This document shows positions 12,701 to 26,415 of a stretch of 64,000 nucleotides of DNA, one piece after another. This DNA is from Malurus cyaneus samueli. Taxonomy: Eukaryota > Chordata > Aves > Passeriformes > Maluridae. The position numbers and the translations under genes are program-made. How positions within the stretch are numbered: the first letter of the stretch is position 1; each line of letters begins with the position of its first letter. The notes under the pieces were generated by a model that had not been told where the DNA came from, searched no databases, and saw nothing but the letters and a program-made list of their open reading frames with translations. The stretch is taken from assembly GCA_009741485.1 (NCBI GenBank), contig CM019217.1, positions 43,649,782-43,713,781 on the forward strand, read 5' to 3'.

Positions 12701-15700
12701 ACTGAACATACTGCATCTAGGCGTGATTAAAAAAACATTTCCTCTATAGGCTTTATCTGTACACTACTGATCTTGGTGGCACCTAGACCAGGCTTAAAAT
12801 TATTTGTAGACATTCACTTTTCCAAGTGAAACATTACATTTTTAAAAATAGACACATAATAGCTCATTAACTGATATTACTGACAAGGCTTTTTAGTTTA
12901 AACAACCTTTCTGATATGATTTCTGAACAATCTTTGCCACAAAGTATAAAACACAATCCATTAAACCCTTTTGCCAATTATTGGCATTCTGACACATTTT
13001 GAGTAAAACTGATGCAACTCATTTTAAAGTCTCTCCACTAGCCAGGATAGTCTAATCTCCCTTTTATTTCCCCACTATTGTTTCCCTTCTGGGAGCATTA
13101 ATAAGAATCCCCCAAAAGAATCTAGCAGTTGGCACTAAAGTTTTTGTAACATGAAGTACATCAGCATACGTGGCATATTTTCAAATTGATTTGAACATAA
13201 GAGAATAGCTGGGTGTACCAACAAAAAAAACACCCCCAAAAAAACATTTTCAAATACATACTAAACATAGCATGACATTTTCATGGTATTCAGTAAAGTC
13301 TGGATATTTTCCCGAAATTTATTTTTACAGAATCACAGTAAGTATTACTTTTACAAAATAATCTAACCTTGAACTGCACTGGTAGCGATGCCTCTGAGAT
13401 TACACTTTCAGAAAGCCACAAGGATAATTATGTGGATAGTTGTGTTTTGAAATCATGTCCATTCGAACCATTTGCTCTCTTGTTACAGGATAAATAAACA
13501 AAGAGAGCTAAAGTAAAATGGTGGTCACCAAAATTTCTACACTTGCTGTATCTGGTAGCTTGCTAATTTTTGAGAAAACAGTTGATTAGGTCACATTTCC
13601 AGGTCACTGTTTTAGAGATAAAAGCCTAAGACATAGAAGTTACGAATAACAGGACATTCTAAAACCATGCTAAATAAAAAAGGAATGCTGACAGGCAAGA
13701 TCCCAGGCCCCATAAATATATGGGGTCAGTCACACCATACAGAAGTCACTTCCGTCAGTATGTAACTATTGCTGAGAGAGCTGCCCTATGCAAAGGCACA
13801 CAGTAATGAAAGCATGTCTATTGGGAAAAAAAAGCAAGCAAAGGCCCGACAATGTTTTAATAATGCCAACATTCCTCTTATTGCAGTGAAAGAACGAGAA
13901 GTTTGAAATTCTAGAAATGTTTATTCTACAGTGAGCACTGAAAATGTTTAGCTGTTTCCAATTACAAGATGACCAGCAACTCAGAGTAAAGCCTCTATCA
14001 TTTATACACTTATATTGCGAGACAAACCTTTCTATAAAATTAATTATGAAAAGAATTTTATTAGCTCCCTATCAACACACTGTGTTGGGTAGAAAGAATT
14101 AAACTTACGCAGCAGGTTAATCTTAATGTTACATGGAGCTTTTTCTGTTGACTTCATGAAACTCTACATAAATTACGAACTATAAGCTTGCATTTTGCAT
14201 GGCTTTGTCCTCTACCATAACCTTTAGAGAATTTAATAGCATCACATGTATCCAACTTTGCACACATGCATGCTATGTCACATAAGAGGCAAATCTCTCT
14301 GTAAGGGATGCTCTCCCATGAGAGTGTATGCCAGCCTACACAGACATGCCTCAAAGCTGAGAAACAATGATTCTGTCCTGCACCATCTGAGGCAGGATCA
14401 CATGTTTAATAGAAAAGCATAGAATCCCACTATTTGTTTGTTAGGCTTTTTTACCTCAAATGACTATTTTCAGTTTTACTGCCTTTGAGAAATCATTTAT
14501 TACTCAATCTTAACTCACAGAAAGCGTCTTAAACAACATTACCAAGTGGCGAAGACAAGCTTCTGAACTGCAGAGGTCATCACAAAAAAATTCACATATT
14601 TTGCTGCTCTAGACGTATTTTTACAATACTGTACCCGTAAAATGGAATTATCTGAATATATCCACAAGACCAGACTATTACGTAGCTTCCTCTAGTGGTC
14701 AGTCCTTAAATCTTGTTGCTTCTGCTATTTACTCTAGTTACTTGTTACACACAAATTATGTGTTCAAATGCTGCAAATTTGGGAAGACATTAAAATTCAT
14801 ACTGCGATGTTACTTCTAATACAAAGGCCAAGGAAACAAAGCCAAAACAGAGCAAAACATTTGTTAGTGACACTAAAAGGACAAGCAGTGAAGTCAGCAA
14901 AAATCAGTTATTATTTTAGTTTTCCCATTTGCCCCCTTGTGAATATGCATTATAATATATTCAGTTACACAGACAAGCCTGACTTTCCCACCACAAGACT
15001 CAGGAAGCAAAGACAGATGTTCAGTTTTTAGCTGAGTCTTCAAATATTTGCTATGAATCATTCAAACTTTGTTTTGACCCTGAAAATAATATATGTGTGT
15101 GCGTGTGTGCATGCATGTTTTAATGAGGCTTACTGCTGTGCAATTGGTTTGATTCTGCAAAACTCCACTGAGGGAAAGGGCAACCCAAAAGACACAGCAA
15201 AGCATTCACCAAATTTGACGGCCACTGAAAACAGATGACAATTTGATACAGCCCTAAAACACCAGAAGAACCACCAAGGCAGCTTTCTGTGATATGGGAT
15301 GAGAAATTACTTGGAATTTTATACTGAGCATCAGAAAGATTTCCTTACAAGTTGAAGACATTGAGGAGGAAGAGGGAAAATCTAAAAGTAGAAGGCGACA
15401 ACCGCCCATTACAAAATATATTTAACTGAACAATTCAACTCTTAAAAAGAGCACGATTATGTATCATAACAGCCATCTCTATTTTCTGATGCTAAAATAA
15501 GGTAATTTAGTTAGAAATCAGCTCAGGTGATTTTAATGAAAATAATCACAAGGGTTACATTATCTAAATTGTACAGAAGTAGAAAATTGTATCACCCACA
15601 TGCAGTTGGGAAATGCTTTAAAGTCTGATTGAGTAACTTTTATAATATAGGTTTTTTCTGTGAAACAGCAGCAGTAACTTTCATATCTAGCTGAACGCAT

Positions 15701-17527
15701 TCCATTGCCTAAGATTCTTTATTGCCTTCTTACACTAAACCCCGTAACTTTCTGCATCTTGTTCTGCCTTTGCACGTTTCCATGCTCTGAAACAAGAAAA
15801 ATGCCCCCCTAACTTTTTTTTCATTCTCTCTTTTCCTGAAAGCCTTTCAACTTCCATTCAGCTTTGACAAAGGCATTAACTCCCCAAAACTGACATTGCC
15901 ATTTATTCACTCATACATTGCCAGCAACAATGCACACTGCCACTGCAACAACGACTGACACAGCATATAATGAAGCAGAAACTTTTAAAATTAAGTTCAA
16001 GGATAAATTAATTCTGAAATACTACTGCATATTCCCCTGGGAACCCTACAGGTAGCTCAGGAGTGCAAACCTCACCCAGTCCCTTAAATGCTCATCCCTT
16101 CATCCCTCCATCACATAAATTCCCATGGAGTTTCCACACACTTGGACAAAAAAAAACAAACCCACAACATACAGACAAATGACAAGGGCATGACTGAAGT
16201 AACCAAGTATTACATTTCCTTCTCCTTCTCTCTGTCCAGGATTCTATCTCCATGTTGCCAGCTAATGCAGCTTGCCCGAGCACTCCAGCTGTGATTTGCT
16301 CCCTTGTGCCGTATTTAGGAACGCGCTCACTGTGACTGTTTCAAACGACAGGCTCTCAAACCATTCAGTGGAATGCTTACTATACGGGCACCTCAGCAGT
16401 TAAAATACCTGACACTACACATCCCTCTGCTGTTGCTATCTGCCTAACCTCATTCATTTTTACAGCTGGAATCAGCTGGAATGTGTCTTCTCCTCAGGAG
16501 AGCAGGCAGCAAGGGATTTACAGCACAGTAACTAACCTCAGGTCTCAAGTTTGCTTATTCCCTGGCATACCGTTACATCCTTGGGGAAAGATAACACAGC
16601 TGACAAAAAATGTCACAGCTCCTCAGAATAAATATCTGTCCAAATTTGGTGAGCACTGCCAACTCTGTTTATGTTCCTGGCTTTCTCTCAGAACAGCTCT
16701 AAAGCTGTGGACTTTGTTAGCAGAATAAGGAAAGAGAAAGATTTAGCCACATCTCTTTTCAGAAAAAGTTCTGTCCCTGTTTCTCATCACTCTGTAACAG
16801 CATTTTGGCATTACAGCAAACTGAACATGCAGTGGTGCTTGGGTAGCAATGTAAGAGCCTAATAAATAAAACATGAAAGCTGCAGTAGAGAAAATTCAAT
16901 AAAATTTCATGCATGCTTTTCATTTTTCATGCTAAGGATCAGAATATCAAGTACATTTCAGTGCCAAATTCTGTATTAAAGTCACTCATCATTCCTTGTA
17001 TTCTATTAGAACTAGAAACTCCAACCAAAACTGTCCATGTCAGAGAGTCAGTCAAGAGTGTGATGACATAGCTTCATATAAGTGACAATTCAGTGTTTCT
17101 AATGAAATGCTTTTGTTTTAAATAGGAAAGACAAAGTAAGTAGAAAGATTATGTCTTAATAGCATTGAATGGAAGGTAAATGGGAGCCAAAGACTCCTCT
17201 TCCTACATGCATTCCTGCATTAGGAATGTTATAGAATTAATATGGTTCTGGAAAGAATGATCCTGATGTTAACTCTAAAGCATCAGAGTATTTTAATTAC
17301 AGGACTGTTTATTAACTGCTCAGGTGCTTGCAGAGTAAATATCAATAAACCTCTTCATATATAATAGCACAGAACATGAAAACAAAGGTCAGTGTACCTG
17401 TTTTGTATTGTTCAGCTTTAAAATGAAAATCAGCTACTCTTTAACTAACCTCTGAATACCAGATTTTAAGATTAAGAAGTGCAGACCTTTTCAGCCAAAA
17501 GATCACTTTAAAGAATGCACAACTTAC

Positions 17528-17642
17528 GCATCTCTTCAACCACGTCTGGATCACATTCCCTGTATTTGTCTATTTCTGCCTTTAGTTGCTCTTTTTTCTG
17601 CCGAAGGGCAGCAAGCTCCTCTAGTAGAGCTGTACGTTCCGC
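17528..17642 (-). CDS. MND1: MND1 coding exon 6 (residues about 118-155)
   Basis: This 115-bp exon has an ATCCTCAG acceptor and a GTAAGTT donor. It encodes 38 residues, AERTALLEELAALRQ... to ...CDPDVVEEM, plus the first base of the next codon (phase 1 end). Heptad-like Leu, Glu and Lys spacing indicates coiled coil. It aligns with human EERTRLAKELSSLRDQREQL... and with DPQVVEEI at the end. MND1 uses this coiled coil to zip with HOP2; the heterodimer stabilises the DMC1 and RAD51 filaments and promotes duplex capture in meiotic strand exchange. Confidence 0.97.
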
Positions 17643-19439
17643 CTGAGGATTCAAAGGATGTAGGGAGATACAAAAAAATTACAAACATTAAAACAATAAT
17701 AATAATGATGCAAAGCTTTAAAAAAATATAAATTTAAAAGCACTTTCACTACTGCTTTCTGTCCATGAACCACTTGAGCATTTGATTTTATTACGCAGAA
17801 TTCTCAGTGACACTAAGTGACACCAAGTACAAACTACATGGAAAAAAGATCAAAATGGATAAAGGAACAATTTTCTACAACCTTTGAACTCAACACAGTT
17901 TGACAAATTCTGAAGACATCTCTTGATTATTTGGCTTAAAAGGTTAGCAATATTTAGGAGTGCTAGTTTTGCAATTAAAGATGGCATTACAGAGAAACCT
18001 ACCATCCACCTTTCCACAAATTGAGATGTTGTGTATGAACACCCTCTGATTTTATTTTTCTTCTTTCTTTTTCCACACCATTTAAGAGCAATGGTCTCAA
18101 AAATAAATTCAGATATTTATGTCACAGTAGTGTTCGCTGGGATTGCACACAATATTGACCTCAGAGATTCTATCGATCAATAAGAATCTGCAGACACTGA
18201 CTCAACATGAGCTTTCCCACAGCCAACTCAGCACATAATTGTAATTCAGTCTATAGTTACAAACACTGGAATTGGCTGATATTCAAATAAAACAAGTTAG
18301 GGTAGCCCAAAAGAGCCACATAGCAAGAGTTTGTAAACCACTGAGTTTTTTACCAATGGCAATCTCCATGGTAGCCCAGCAGTCTGAGGGGTTTGTGGGT
18401 TGGGGTTTGCTTCTAAGAGTGTTTCTCTCCCACCCACGTACCATCAATCCATATCCAGTGCTTTTTGCCAACACTCTGGATTCAGCATGTTCTGAAAATG
18501 CAGAATGGAAATAGAAGTTTCCAGATGCTGAGGTACGGAGGTGAGATGCTCAGAGACCTACATTGTGATCTGGAGTTTTTAGAATAAAAATGTTGGAAAC
18601 ATCAGCCAGGACAAGATTTCCAGACCCATAGCTTTCTGTAGGGCGACTCACAAGTTGGAGAAGCCCAAGACTGAAACAGTATATTTGGAAACATGACAAG
18701 CACAACTATGTGAGAAACCTGCCTGTGATTCCTGATCACAGTCTGCTGTGAATGAACGAATGAATAAAGAATCCCCACTAAAGGTAGTGGCAAAAAGCAG
18801 GTTTTCATTGAATTTGTGGAACTCCACTTAAACAGAGTTTGATGGTAAGGTTCACTCTGCTCCGTACAAGATAAATGAAACATACACAAGAAAAACCTAG
18901 AGCATTTCTACAAAACAGTTTGGTTTCAAAGATTTGGCACTTTTCTACAAAACTCAATTCCTCCTGCAAGTTTCTGGCTGTCTCTGTGTTAGAGGTTTAA
19001 ACCACCTCTGTTGGAGGTTTAAATCACTTTAGACTGAGCATCTCAATGCAAATCAGCAACTTAGAATACCATATGAAATATTTCTGACTAGTATGTTGAT
19101 TCATACGTATGATAAACATGAAGCCTAGATATTTTTTTTCAGTGTTAAAAGCTTCAGCATGTGAAGAGCACTGGGCTTACACAGCTGTTCAGAGAAGTAA
19201 TTTAGGAATCTATATTACAAGTAAATTGAAAAAAAACCCAAACCACCATCTAAGTTTGTAGTTAATACATCTGGCAGTTCAGCAAACATTGGCAACTTCA
19301 ATACACACCTCTGGGAAGTTTAAGTTCTAAGATATTTTTAAATCTTAAAATGCCTGTAAGTACTACATTAGTATTTACAAGAAGTGCATACTTGTAGCAC
19401 TACTTCCTTGTAGAATTGCCTCCCCCCAAAGCAACTTAC
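17643..19439 (-). other. MND1: MND1 intron 5 (1.8 kb)
   Basis: This is unique AT-rich sequence. It contains a short imperfect tandem duplication of about 22 bp around 18,981-19,027 (units around AGAGGTTTAAACCAC and GGAGGTTTAAATCAC). No transposon was recognised. Confidence 0.7.
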
Positions 19440-19514
19440 AGTATCTTCACGTCCAATTTTTGATTTCTCAATGCTTTTTTGTAAAGCCTCTTTTTTCTGA
19501 TTGCTTTCAGCAAA
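19440..19514 (-). CDS. MND1: MND1 coding exon 5 (residues about 93-117)
   Basis: This 75-bp exon is in phase 0 at both ends, with a TTTATCAG acceptor and a GTAAGTTGC donor. It encodes 25 residues, FAESNQKKEALQKSIEKSKI then GREDT. The human equivalent begins LSEGSQKHASLQKSIEKAKIG, so the LQKSIEK core is identical. It is the start of the central coiled coil that follows the N-terminal winged-helix DNA-binding domain. Confidence 0.97.
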
Positions 19515-22500
19515 CTGATAAAGAAAACAAAGAACAAAATAAAACTTTATCAGTAACATACTAAACATTACTATAAAATTACTATACATATTAATGTATT
19601 TAAATAAACAAGTGGATATATCCTTTTAAAATACATGTAAACTTATGCAATAAAAATAAAAACAAAATAAACACAAAAGTGCCCAAAACCAAATCCAAGG
19701 CTCTGAACTGCAGAGAAGACCTACAGGAAGCAACTTTGAGTCTAAGATATTTTCACTCCTGTGGCACATAATCTTGTTATATACTGCATGTTCAGCATGG
19801 GACTAAAATGCCATTTCATACCATAATCTAGCATCCCTATGCAAAGGACTCCATAAAATGGAGGCTTTGGATTTGATGATTTCCTTTGGTTCTTTTCCAG
19901 CTCTCCCTATTCAATGGAAGCAGTGACAAAAGCTGTAGCAGGTCCACCTGCGCAGCTGCACATACCGGTGCTCCCAAAGTCTGGTATGCCACTGGCATGG
20001 CCCCAACCCCTTTTACTCGCTGACAAACAAAAGCCTCTGTTCAAAGGCATGCAAAGCTGCATGGCCCCCTTTCACTGTGTGGCCCTTGCGCTGCTCACAG
20101 GGCTGGTGTGAGTACTCCTTCAACTTTCCTGTTACATCAGGAGAAATAACTTGCCAAGAGAGACCTCTCTCCATTAAGCTGCCACCCATCTTGAACCATG
20201 CCTTTCCAGTTTAGTTGGCAGTGTTCCAGAGATACTTTGGAAACTCTTAAGCTGGGCAGGAGTATGACTCAATCCCTCAGGGACACCATGCTCAGCATCA
20301 GACAAAGCACCTTGAAATATTAAATGAGATGAATGAGAATGAAAAAAAAATTCTAACAAAATATCATTTGAAAACCAGTTACTGCATTCGAAATCAACAC
20401 AGAAGAAAAAGAAAAAAGAAGAAACAACAGCATGCTAAGTACCCTTTGCTGTAGCTTTAAGATGCTCTGAGCACCAGTCAGATATATCAGTGTGTCAGAC
20501 TAATTGCGAAAAGAACATGTCACATGTCACAGTAGGTTTCATTCTGCCCTACCTCAAAATTCCCCACATGAAGCCTCAAATTCTACATTCCCTTTATCAC
20601 TGAGAATCCCACTGAGTGCAAAAGCATTCCCAGACATTTTTTGCAATTCCCAGCCTTGATAATGTAACTACATAGTTTATATCATGCAGCTCATATAAGC
20701 ACATTCATACAAACAGAACTAATCTGGAGCTACAAACACTTCTCAATTTCTATTTAAACTAATGTCTGGTCCGTATTTTCAGAAATACACATTAAATATA
20801 AATGCATGATAAATATCAGGCAGAGCTTACTGCCAAGTCTTGGAGATCAGCCATAACAGTAAAAAGAAACTCCACACTGGTGGTCCATAAAGATTAGGAC
20901 ATAGCCCAACTGCAACTCACTGGGTTTAGCAGTTCCTTTCATAGATCAATTTTTAGAAATAGTTACTTTGTGTTCATGTAATTGTGAGCATGCACACAGA
21001 CAAGAAAGTCTCCTTTCTAAAAGAATGTTTTAGTTTTCTTTGATTTATATAGGAATTATACTAATGGTAAGACATAATTTGAGGAATAACATGTCCAGCT
21101 GTTTACTTGCTGCTCTCAGTGTGAGTTACCACAGAGCCAGTGTTGGTTTCAGTGTGTGGCTTGAAGTTTACCAATATCCCAATTTTCTGGATAGTCAAAA
21201 AGTACTCTTTTGGGCTTTGTGTTAGTCCCCACATGAGGTCGTACTAAACAGAGAAACGCCACAGCTCAGAAGAAGATCAATGCTTAGGTACAGTTTGCAG
21301 CTCATGAAGTCCAGGGAAGATGAACCCTGGAGCACATCATTTGGCTCTGAACACAGGAACAAAACTCACAGAGGAGGCAGAAAAGCCAAGGAGCTTATGT
21401 AGACCCTTATGCTGCAAGTGCAGAGGCAAATGGTCTCCACAAGAGGGGTCACAAAGGCGTCACTTTCTCTGTTTTTTCATTCTCATTAAGTTTTTAAAGA
21501 ATGTTGCTGCTTTCTCTAAAATGCATGTACAGAAGGAGCTCTCAAGGCACTGCAAATTATAAAAGCTGGTTTCCAGCTTGGAAGCACCCAATAAGGCATC
21601 TTATAATTTTCTTGATCCTTTATATTCCACATCATTTAATTATGGAAGAGACACTAATGACAAACTTTGGGAGATAAAAAAGTTTCTTAGATTCCATCCT
21701 ACACAACATTCAAGGTTACCATGCCATGAGGTTAAAAGACCTTCCTTTGCCTAAAAGCAAAGATGATTTTTACAGTCTTATTTAAGATATTGCTTTCTTC
21801 TCTCTTAGATTTTAATTTCTTGGGTGGTTTTAGTTTTTCTAATTATTCACACAGCAAAAAAACATTACTAAAAAAAAGGACACCCGAGCTCTTTGTGTAT
21901 GATTTACAAGTCCCATTGGTTATCCCCATGACAACAAACAAAAGATCTGAGGATAAGAAAAGGAATCACAGAAGGAGGCAAGATATTTAAGAAACCCTAA
22001 CATAGGACAAGGATTCAAAGGGTGAGGAACAATTGGCCAGGGTCTGTACAAAGATTCTATGATTATGGGAGAAGAAGAAAGGTTTGGATACAGAGGTAGG
22101 AACACAGCTGAAAATAACTATAATGAAAGAAGCAAAGACAGTCAGCAAGGATAAAGAGTCGGAGGAAGGGTAGACATAGATGACATAATACTTAATTGAA
22201 AGGTAAGAGCAAATGGCAAATGACAGGTTACAGAGCATTAAAAGAAAAAAAATGCAGAATTTGCAAACATTGTGTATGATAACGGAGGATCACATCTGGA
22301 CAAATACAGTGACTTACTTTTCCACTCACCAGCTGCAGGAAAGCCTGATTGCAAAGAATACAGCAGCAGATGTAGTATTTCAATCCTTGGAGCAACCTTG
22401 GGGACATTTTTTACAGGAACTGGCAAACAATTTCTCAAGGAACTTCAACCACTCTCAGAGAAATCTGACTCCTGCCAACAGCAGTGAAACCAATCCAGAC

Positions 22501-24901
22501 TCCACTCTATTTTTCTTGAAAGAGATGTCTGGGCTGACACAGGAACAACTTTCTGCCACAAGTGCAACTGACCAGGTGTGGAAAAGAAGTACAGAGATTC
22601 TACTCCAGTACAAAGTTTCATGTCTCCAGTCTGACTGCTCTGAATCAGTACATGACAAGAAGCAAGCAAGTGGCAAAAACATCATCTAGGGGAAAGCTGT
22701 TTAAAGAAGGAGAGGAGACTAAATAATTACAAATTTTAAAATTAAAAATATTCCCCACAAGACCATTTTCATGTTTTCAAAACACAGGGGGAGCCTGTAA
22801 GAACACAATTTAATGAAGAAAGCAACTAGCATCTATAAAATAGGAGTGGGAGAACAATTACTTTAATTTTACAGACCAGTGTGATCAGTTAAGTGACCAC
22901 TGGCCTATCTTAGACATTAGTTCATTCCAAAGTGCCCCAAAGGGATGATTTTTCCTACTCTGCAAAGGTCTCACAATGTTTAGCTATGCAACAGTGCAGC
23001 AGTTTAGGTGTTCAAAGCACTATGTGTTGATGATAACCATCAGTTCCATCACAGAACTTGGGGCCTGGTTTGCATCAAAAGACACAGATTAGACATGGGT
23101 ACATAATTTATTATATGGCATGGATGCATTAATACCGGGGTCCCACTTCAGCATGCCAGTGATGTACATTTGGATGAGGAATGTTTAACCCCCAATGAAC
23201 AACAGCAGCAGGTTTCAGTTCCATTCCTTCTCAAAACCTGCCTGATAGACTTCTATTCTACAATAAAAAAACTACATCTTTTTTTCTCCAGCAGAAGTTT
23301 TTGTTGGTCCCATGCCTTCTGGTTCCCTGTTTTTAACCACTCTAACCACCAGTATCCCACCAAACATGTAGTTCGTCTCACCAGCATATTAAAATATCTA
23401 CACACCCAGGGTAAGCTGTGCAAATCCAGCCCCGGAGGATGTTCACTGGGCAAGAATCAAGGCAAGGTCTCACATGCTAACCACCAAGAGTGCTCACAGC
23501 TGGTTGCCCAGTATCATTATGGTCTGGAAAAGAAATATTATACATCTGGCTTTCTTTCAGCCAAACACTCAACCAAAAATGGTATAAAAAAACTACTGCT
23601 ATTGTGAGCACCACTCACTGGGGCATTACAGAAGAACCAAAGACATCCATTTTTTAATTATTTCTAACTTGGAAAGTTATTCGGTTTGGGTTTGAAGCTC
23701 ACTGTGCTTTGTTTCAGGCTAAAGGCAAGGCAAAGTTTGCTTCTGGCTTAAACAAAAGCAGTTCAAATAGTTTAGGGTAACATATGCAGCAGATAGGTAT
23801 ATTTCTTTTCTATGGGAAAACTAACTTACTACTGAAAAACTTAAGTGGAATTGACAGGAGGCATGGAGAGCAAGTACTTCAAAGCATTCCTCTAGATCTT
23901 AAAGAAAGATAACAAAAAACTGAATCCAAAACCCATACTAATAATGTATAGAGAGAAAAATAAGCAAAGATTAACAGCCAAAGAACAATGAAAATATTGA
24001 AAACAGACCTGTTGTGTTAAAAGAAAGGCACAGAACATTACCAAAAGAAACCACTTAGCAATAACTGTTGACTAAAACTTAAATAGGAAGAAAAATCCCA
24101 AAGGGCAGCACACTGAATTGCAGAACTGCTTTCTAAAGTACTACACTAAGCAAGCATGCAGCTGCTTCTTTTACATACACAGTCATAAATCCATACTTCC
24201 CAAGGTTTCCTTTTACACATAGGCAAAATTTGCAGCCAGCTAAGTATGGTCACAGCAGAGCAGAGAGCACTCCTGTGACCTGCAGTACTGTCACTTTTGC
24301 TCTGATCTCAGGGTGTCATGTATCACTCATGAAATGCCATTTCTCTATATAACCCACCCAGTGAACTGAACTACAGTAGGAACAGTCACCAGATCCACCG
24401 GGACAGGGATGTGACAAACTCTTGGTGAGGCACAAACATTAAACATACGCTCACTACATCAATACAATTAAGATATTTTTTTCTTTTAATGTTGTGAAAG
24501 GAAGAGAAAGCAGCATGTAAGGTCTTATCCTGAGTCACTCTAAGTTGTTTCAGCAATATGAAGTAGGGATTTGTGTTTGATGGCACTTAGAGCAACTGAG
24601 AGGCTGCAGTAGTCCAGGAAATACAGGTAAGAACAAGAGAGATCAAATGGATGGAAAACAGACGGTAGAAAAAGAGGAAGGAAGAGTTAGGGCCTGCCAT
24701 ATCTCTGTATTCATAAGAACTTTTTTTCTGCAATATAGGTACACTGGAAAATTGTTAATCCAAGAACTCTCTTCATATATGATACAAATTTTACCATAAA
24801 AAGATTAACTCATTTTTAATGCAATCTAATGCAATCTCTGAAAGACGCAATTCAAAAACTTACGAGAATATAGGGAATAAGCTTGATTTTTCTGGAGAAA
24901 A

Positions 24902-26415
24902 AGGATCACAGAACTTGGCTGGTTGGAAGAGACCACAGTGGATCATCTGGCCAATTTCCCTGCTCAAGCAGGGTCATCCTATAGCCCATTGCACAGGATT
25001 GTGTCCAGATGGTTCTTGAAATATCTCCAGTGAGGGAAACCCCGCAATCTCTCTAGGAAACCTGCTACAGTGCTCAGTCATCTGCACAGCAATGAAGTTC
25101 TTCCTCATGTTCAGGTAGAACTTCCTGTGCATCAGTTTCTGCCAGTGCCCGTTGTCCTGTTGTTCAGCACCACCAAAAACAGCCTGATCCATGCTCTTGA
25201 TAGCAACCCTTTAGATCTTTACACACATTTAGGAGGTCCCCTCTCAGTCACCTCTCCTCACAGCTGAATAAGCTTGGCTCCCAATAACCTCTCCTCATAG
25301 GATTCTCCAGACCCTTGACCAACTTAGCCCTTCACTGGACTGGCTCCAGGAGCTCCAAGTATCTCCTGTACTGTGGAACCCAGAACTGGACACAGAACTT
25401 CAAGTGTGCCCTCACCAGGGCTGAATAGAGAGGTAGGATCACCTCCCTCTACCTGCTGTTTCTAATGTACCCGCAAGATACCACTAACCTTCCTGGCACA
25501 CCTTGCTGTCTACCAGGACCACCAAGTCCTTCTTCGCAGAGCTGCTTTCTAGTAGGTCAGCCCCCAGCCTGTGCTGTTTCATGGGGTTGTTTCTCCCCAA
25601 GTGCAGGATCCTGAATTTGCTATTGTTGAATTTCAGAAAGTTGTTCTCTGCACATCTCTCCTACCTATCAAGGTTCCTCTGAAAGGCCATAAAACCCTCT
25701 GAAATATGGGCTACTTCTCCCAGTTTTTAATTTTAATCATCAGGGCACTGGCTGAAGAGGCCTCTACTCCTGTACATCCAAGTCATTGATGAACAAATTG
25801 AACAACACTGGGGCCAAAAGAGAACCCCAGGGGAACGCCACTAGTGACAGGCCTTGAACTAGACTTTGTATTATTGATTACAACCCTCTGGAATCTGGTA
25901 CTTAGCCAGTTCCAATCCATCCCACTGTTTACTCATCCAACCCACACTTCCTCAGCTTGCCTATGAGGATTTCATGAGTGACAGTGTCAAAAGCCTTGCT
26001 GAAGTCTAGGTAGACAGTAACCACTGCCCCCAACCTTCACATCTCCAACAAGCCTTCCTTTTTGGTCAGTATGAAGTCAAGCAACACACCATTCCTTGTG
26101 GAATCCTCTACTACCTGTGACAGGAAGATATTATCAATGCTCTCCAGGAACCTTCTGGACTACTTGTGCTTTGCTATACAGCTTCTCCAGCAGCTGTCAG
26201 GATACTCAGAAGTCCTCTACAAGAATCTGAGCCTGTGACTTTAAGACTTGCTTATAGTTGCCTGTAGAAGGCGTTATCCACTTCCTCCTCTTGATCAAGC
26301 ACCCTGTAGCACACATGAACAACAGTGTCACTCTTTCTACTTCGCCCTTTTATCCTGACTCATAAGCTCCTGACTTGCTCATCATGCTCATCAAGACAAG
26401 AGCTCAATACATTCC
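24902..26415 (-). mobile_element. CR1 LINE, 5'-truncated, about 1.5 kb
   Basis: The plus strand reads as the reverse complement of a CR1 3' region. It opens with AGGATCACAGAACTTGGCTG and GGTTGGAAGAGACC, continues through typical CR1 phrases (GGGAAACCCCGCAATCTCTC near 25,035, and the stretch around 25,990 containing AAAAGCCTTGCTGAAGTCTAG) and fades out near 26,415. Its 3' end therefore faces low coordinates, and the element has the same orientation as MND1. Reading frames are broken and there is no intact reverse transcriptase. CR1 makes no clean target duplication, so the ends are approximate. Divergence from the consensus phrases I remember looks substantial, suggesting an old copy. Confidence 0.85.

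Larger units (their letters stand above)
1678..17527 (-). other. MND1: MND1 intron 6 (15.8 kb)
   Basis: This long intron separates exons 6 and 7. It is mostly AT-rich unique sequence. It holds a solo LTR at 3,619-4,463, TA dinucleotide runs near 3,510 and 3,770, and a possible old CR1 relic around 9,080-9,760. Open reading frames up to 137 codons (8,460-8,955) overlap in different frames, have no splice or codon signature and look like chance. I saw no further exons or RNA genes. Confidence 0.75.
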
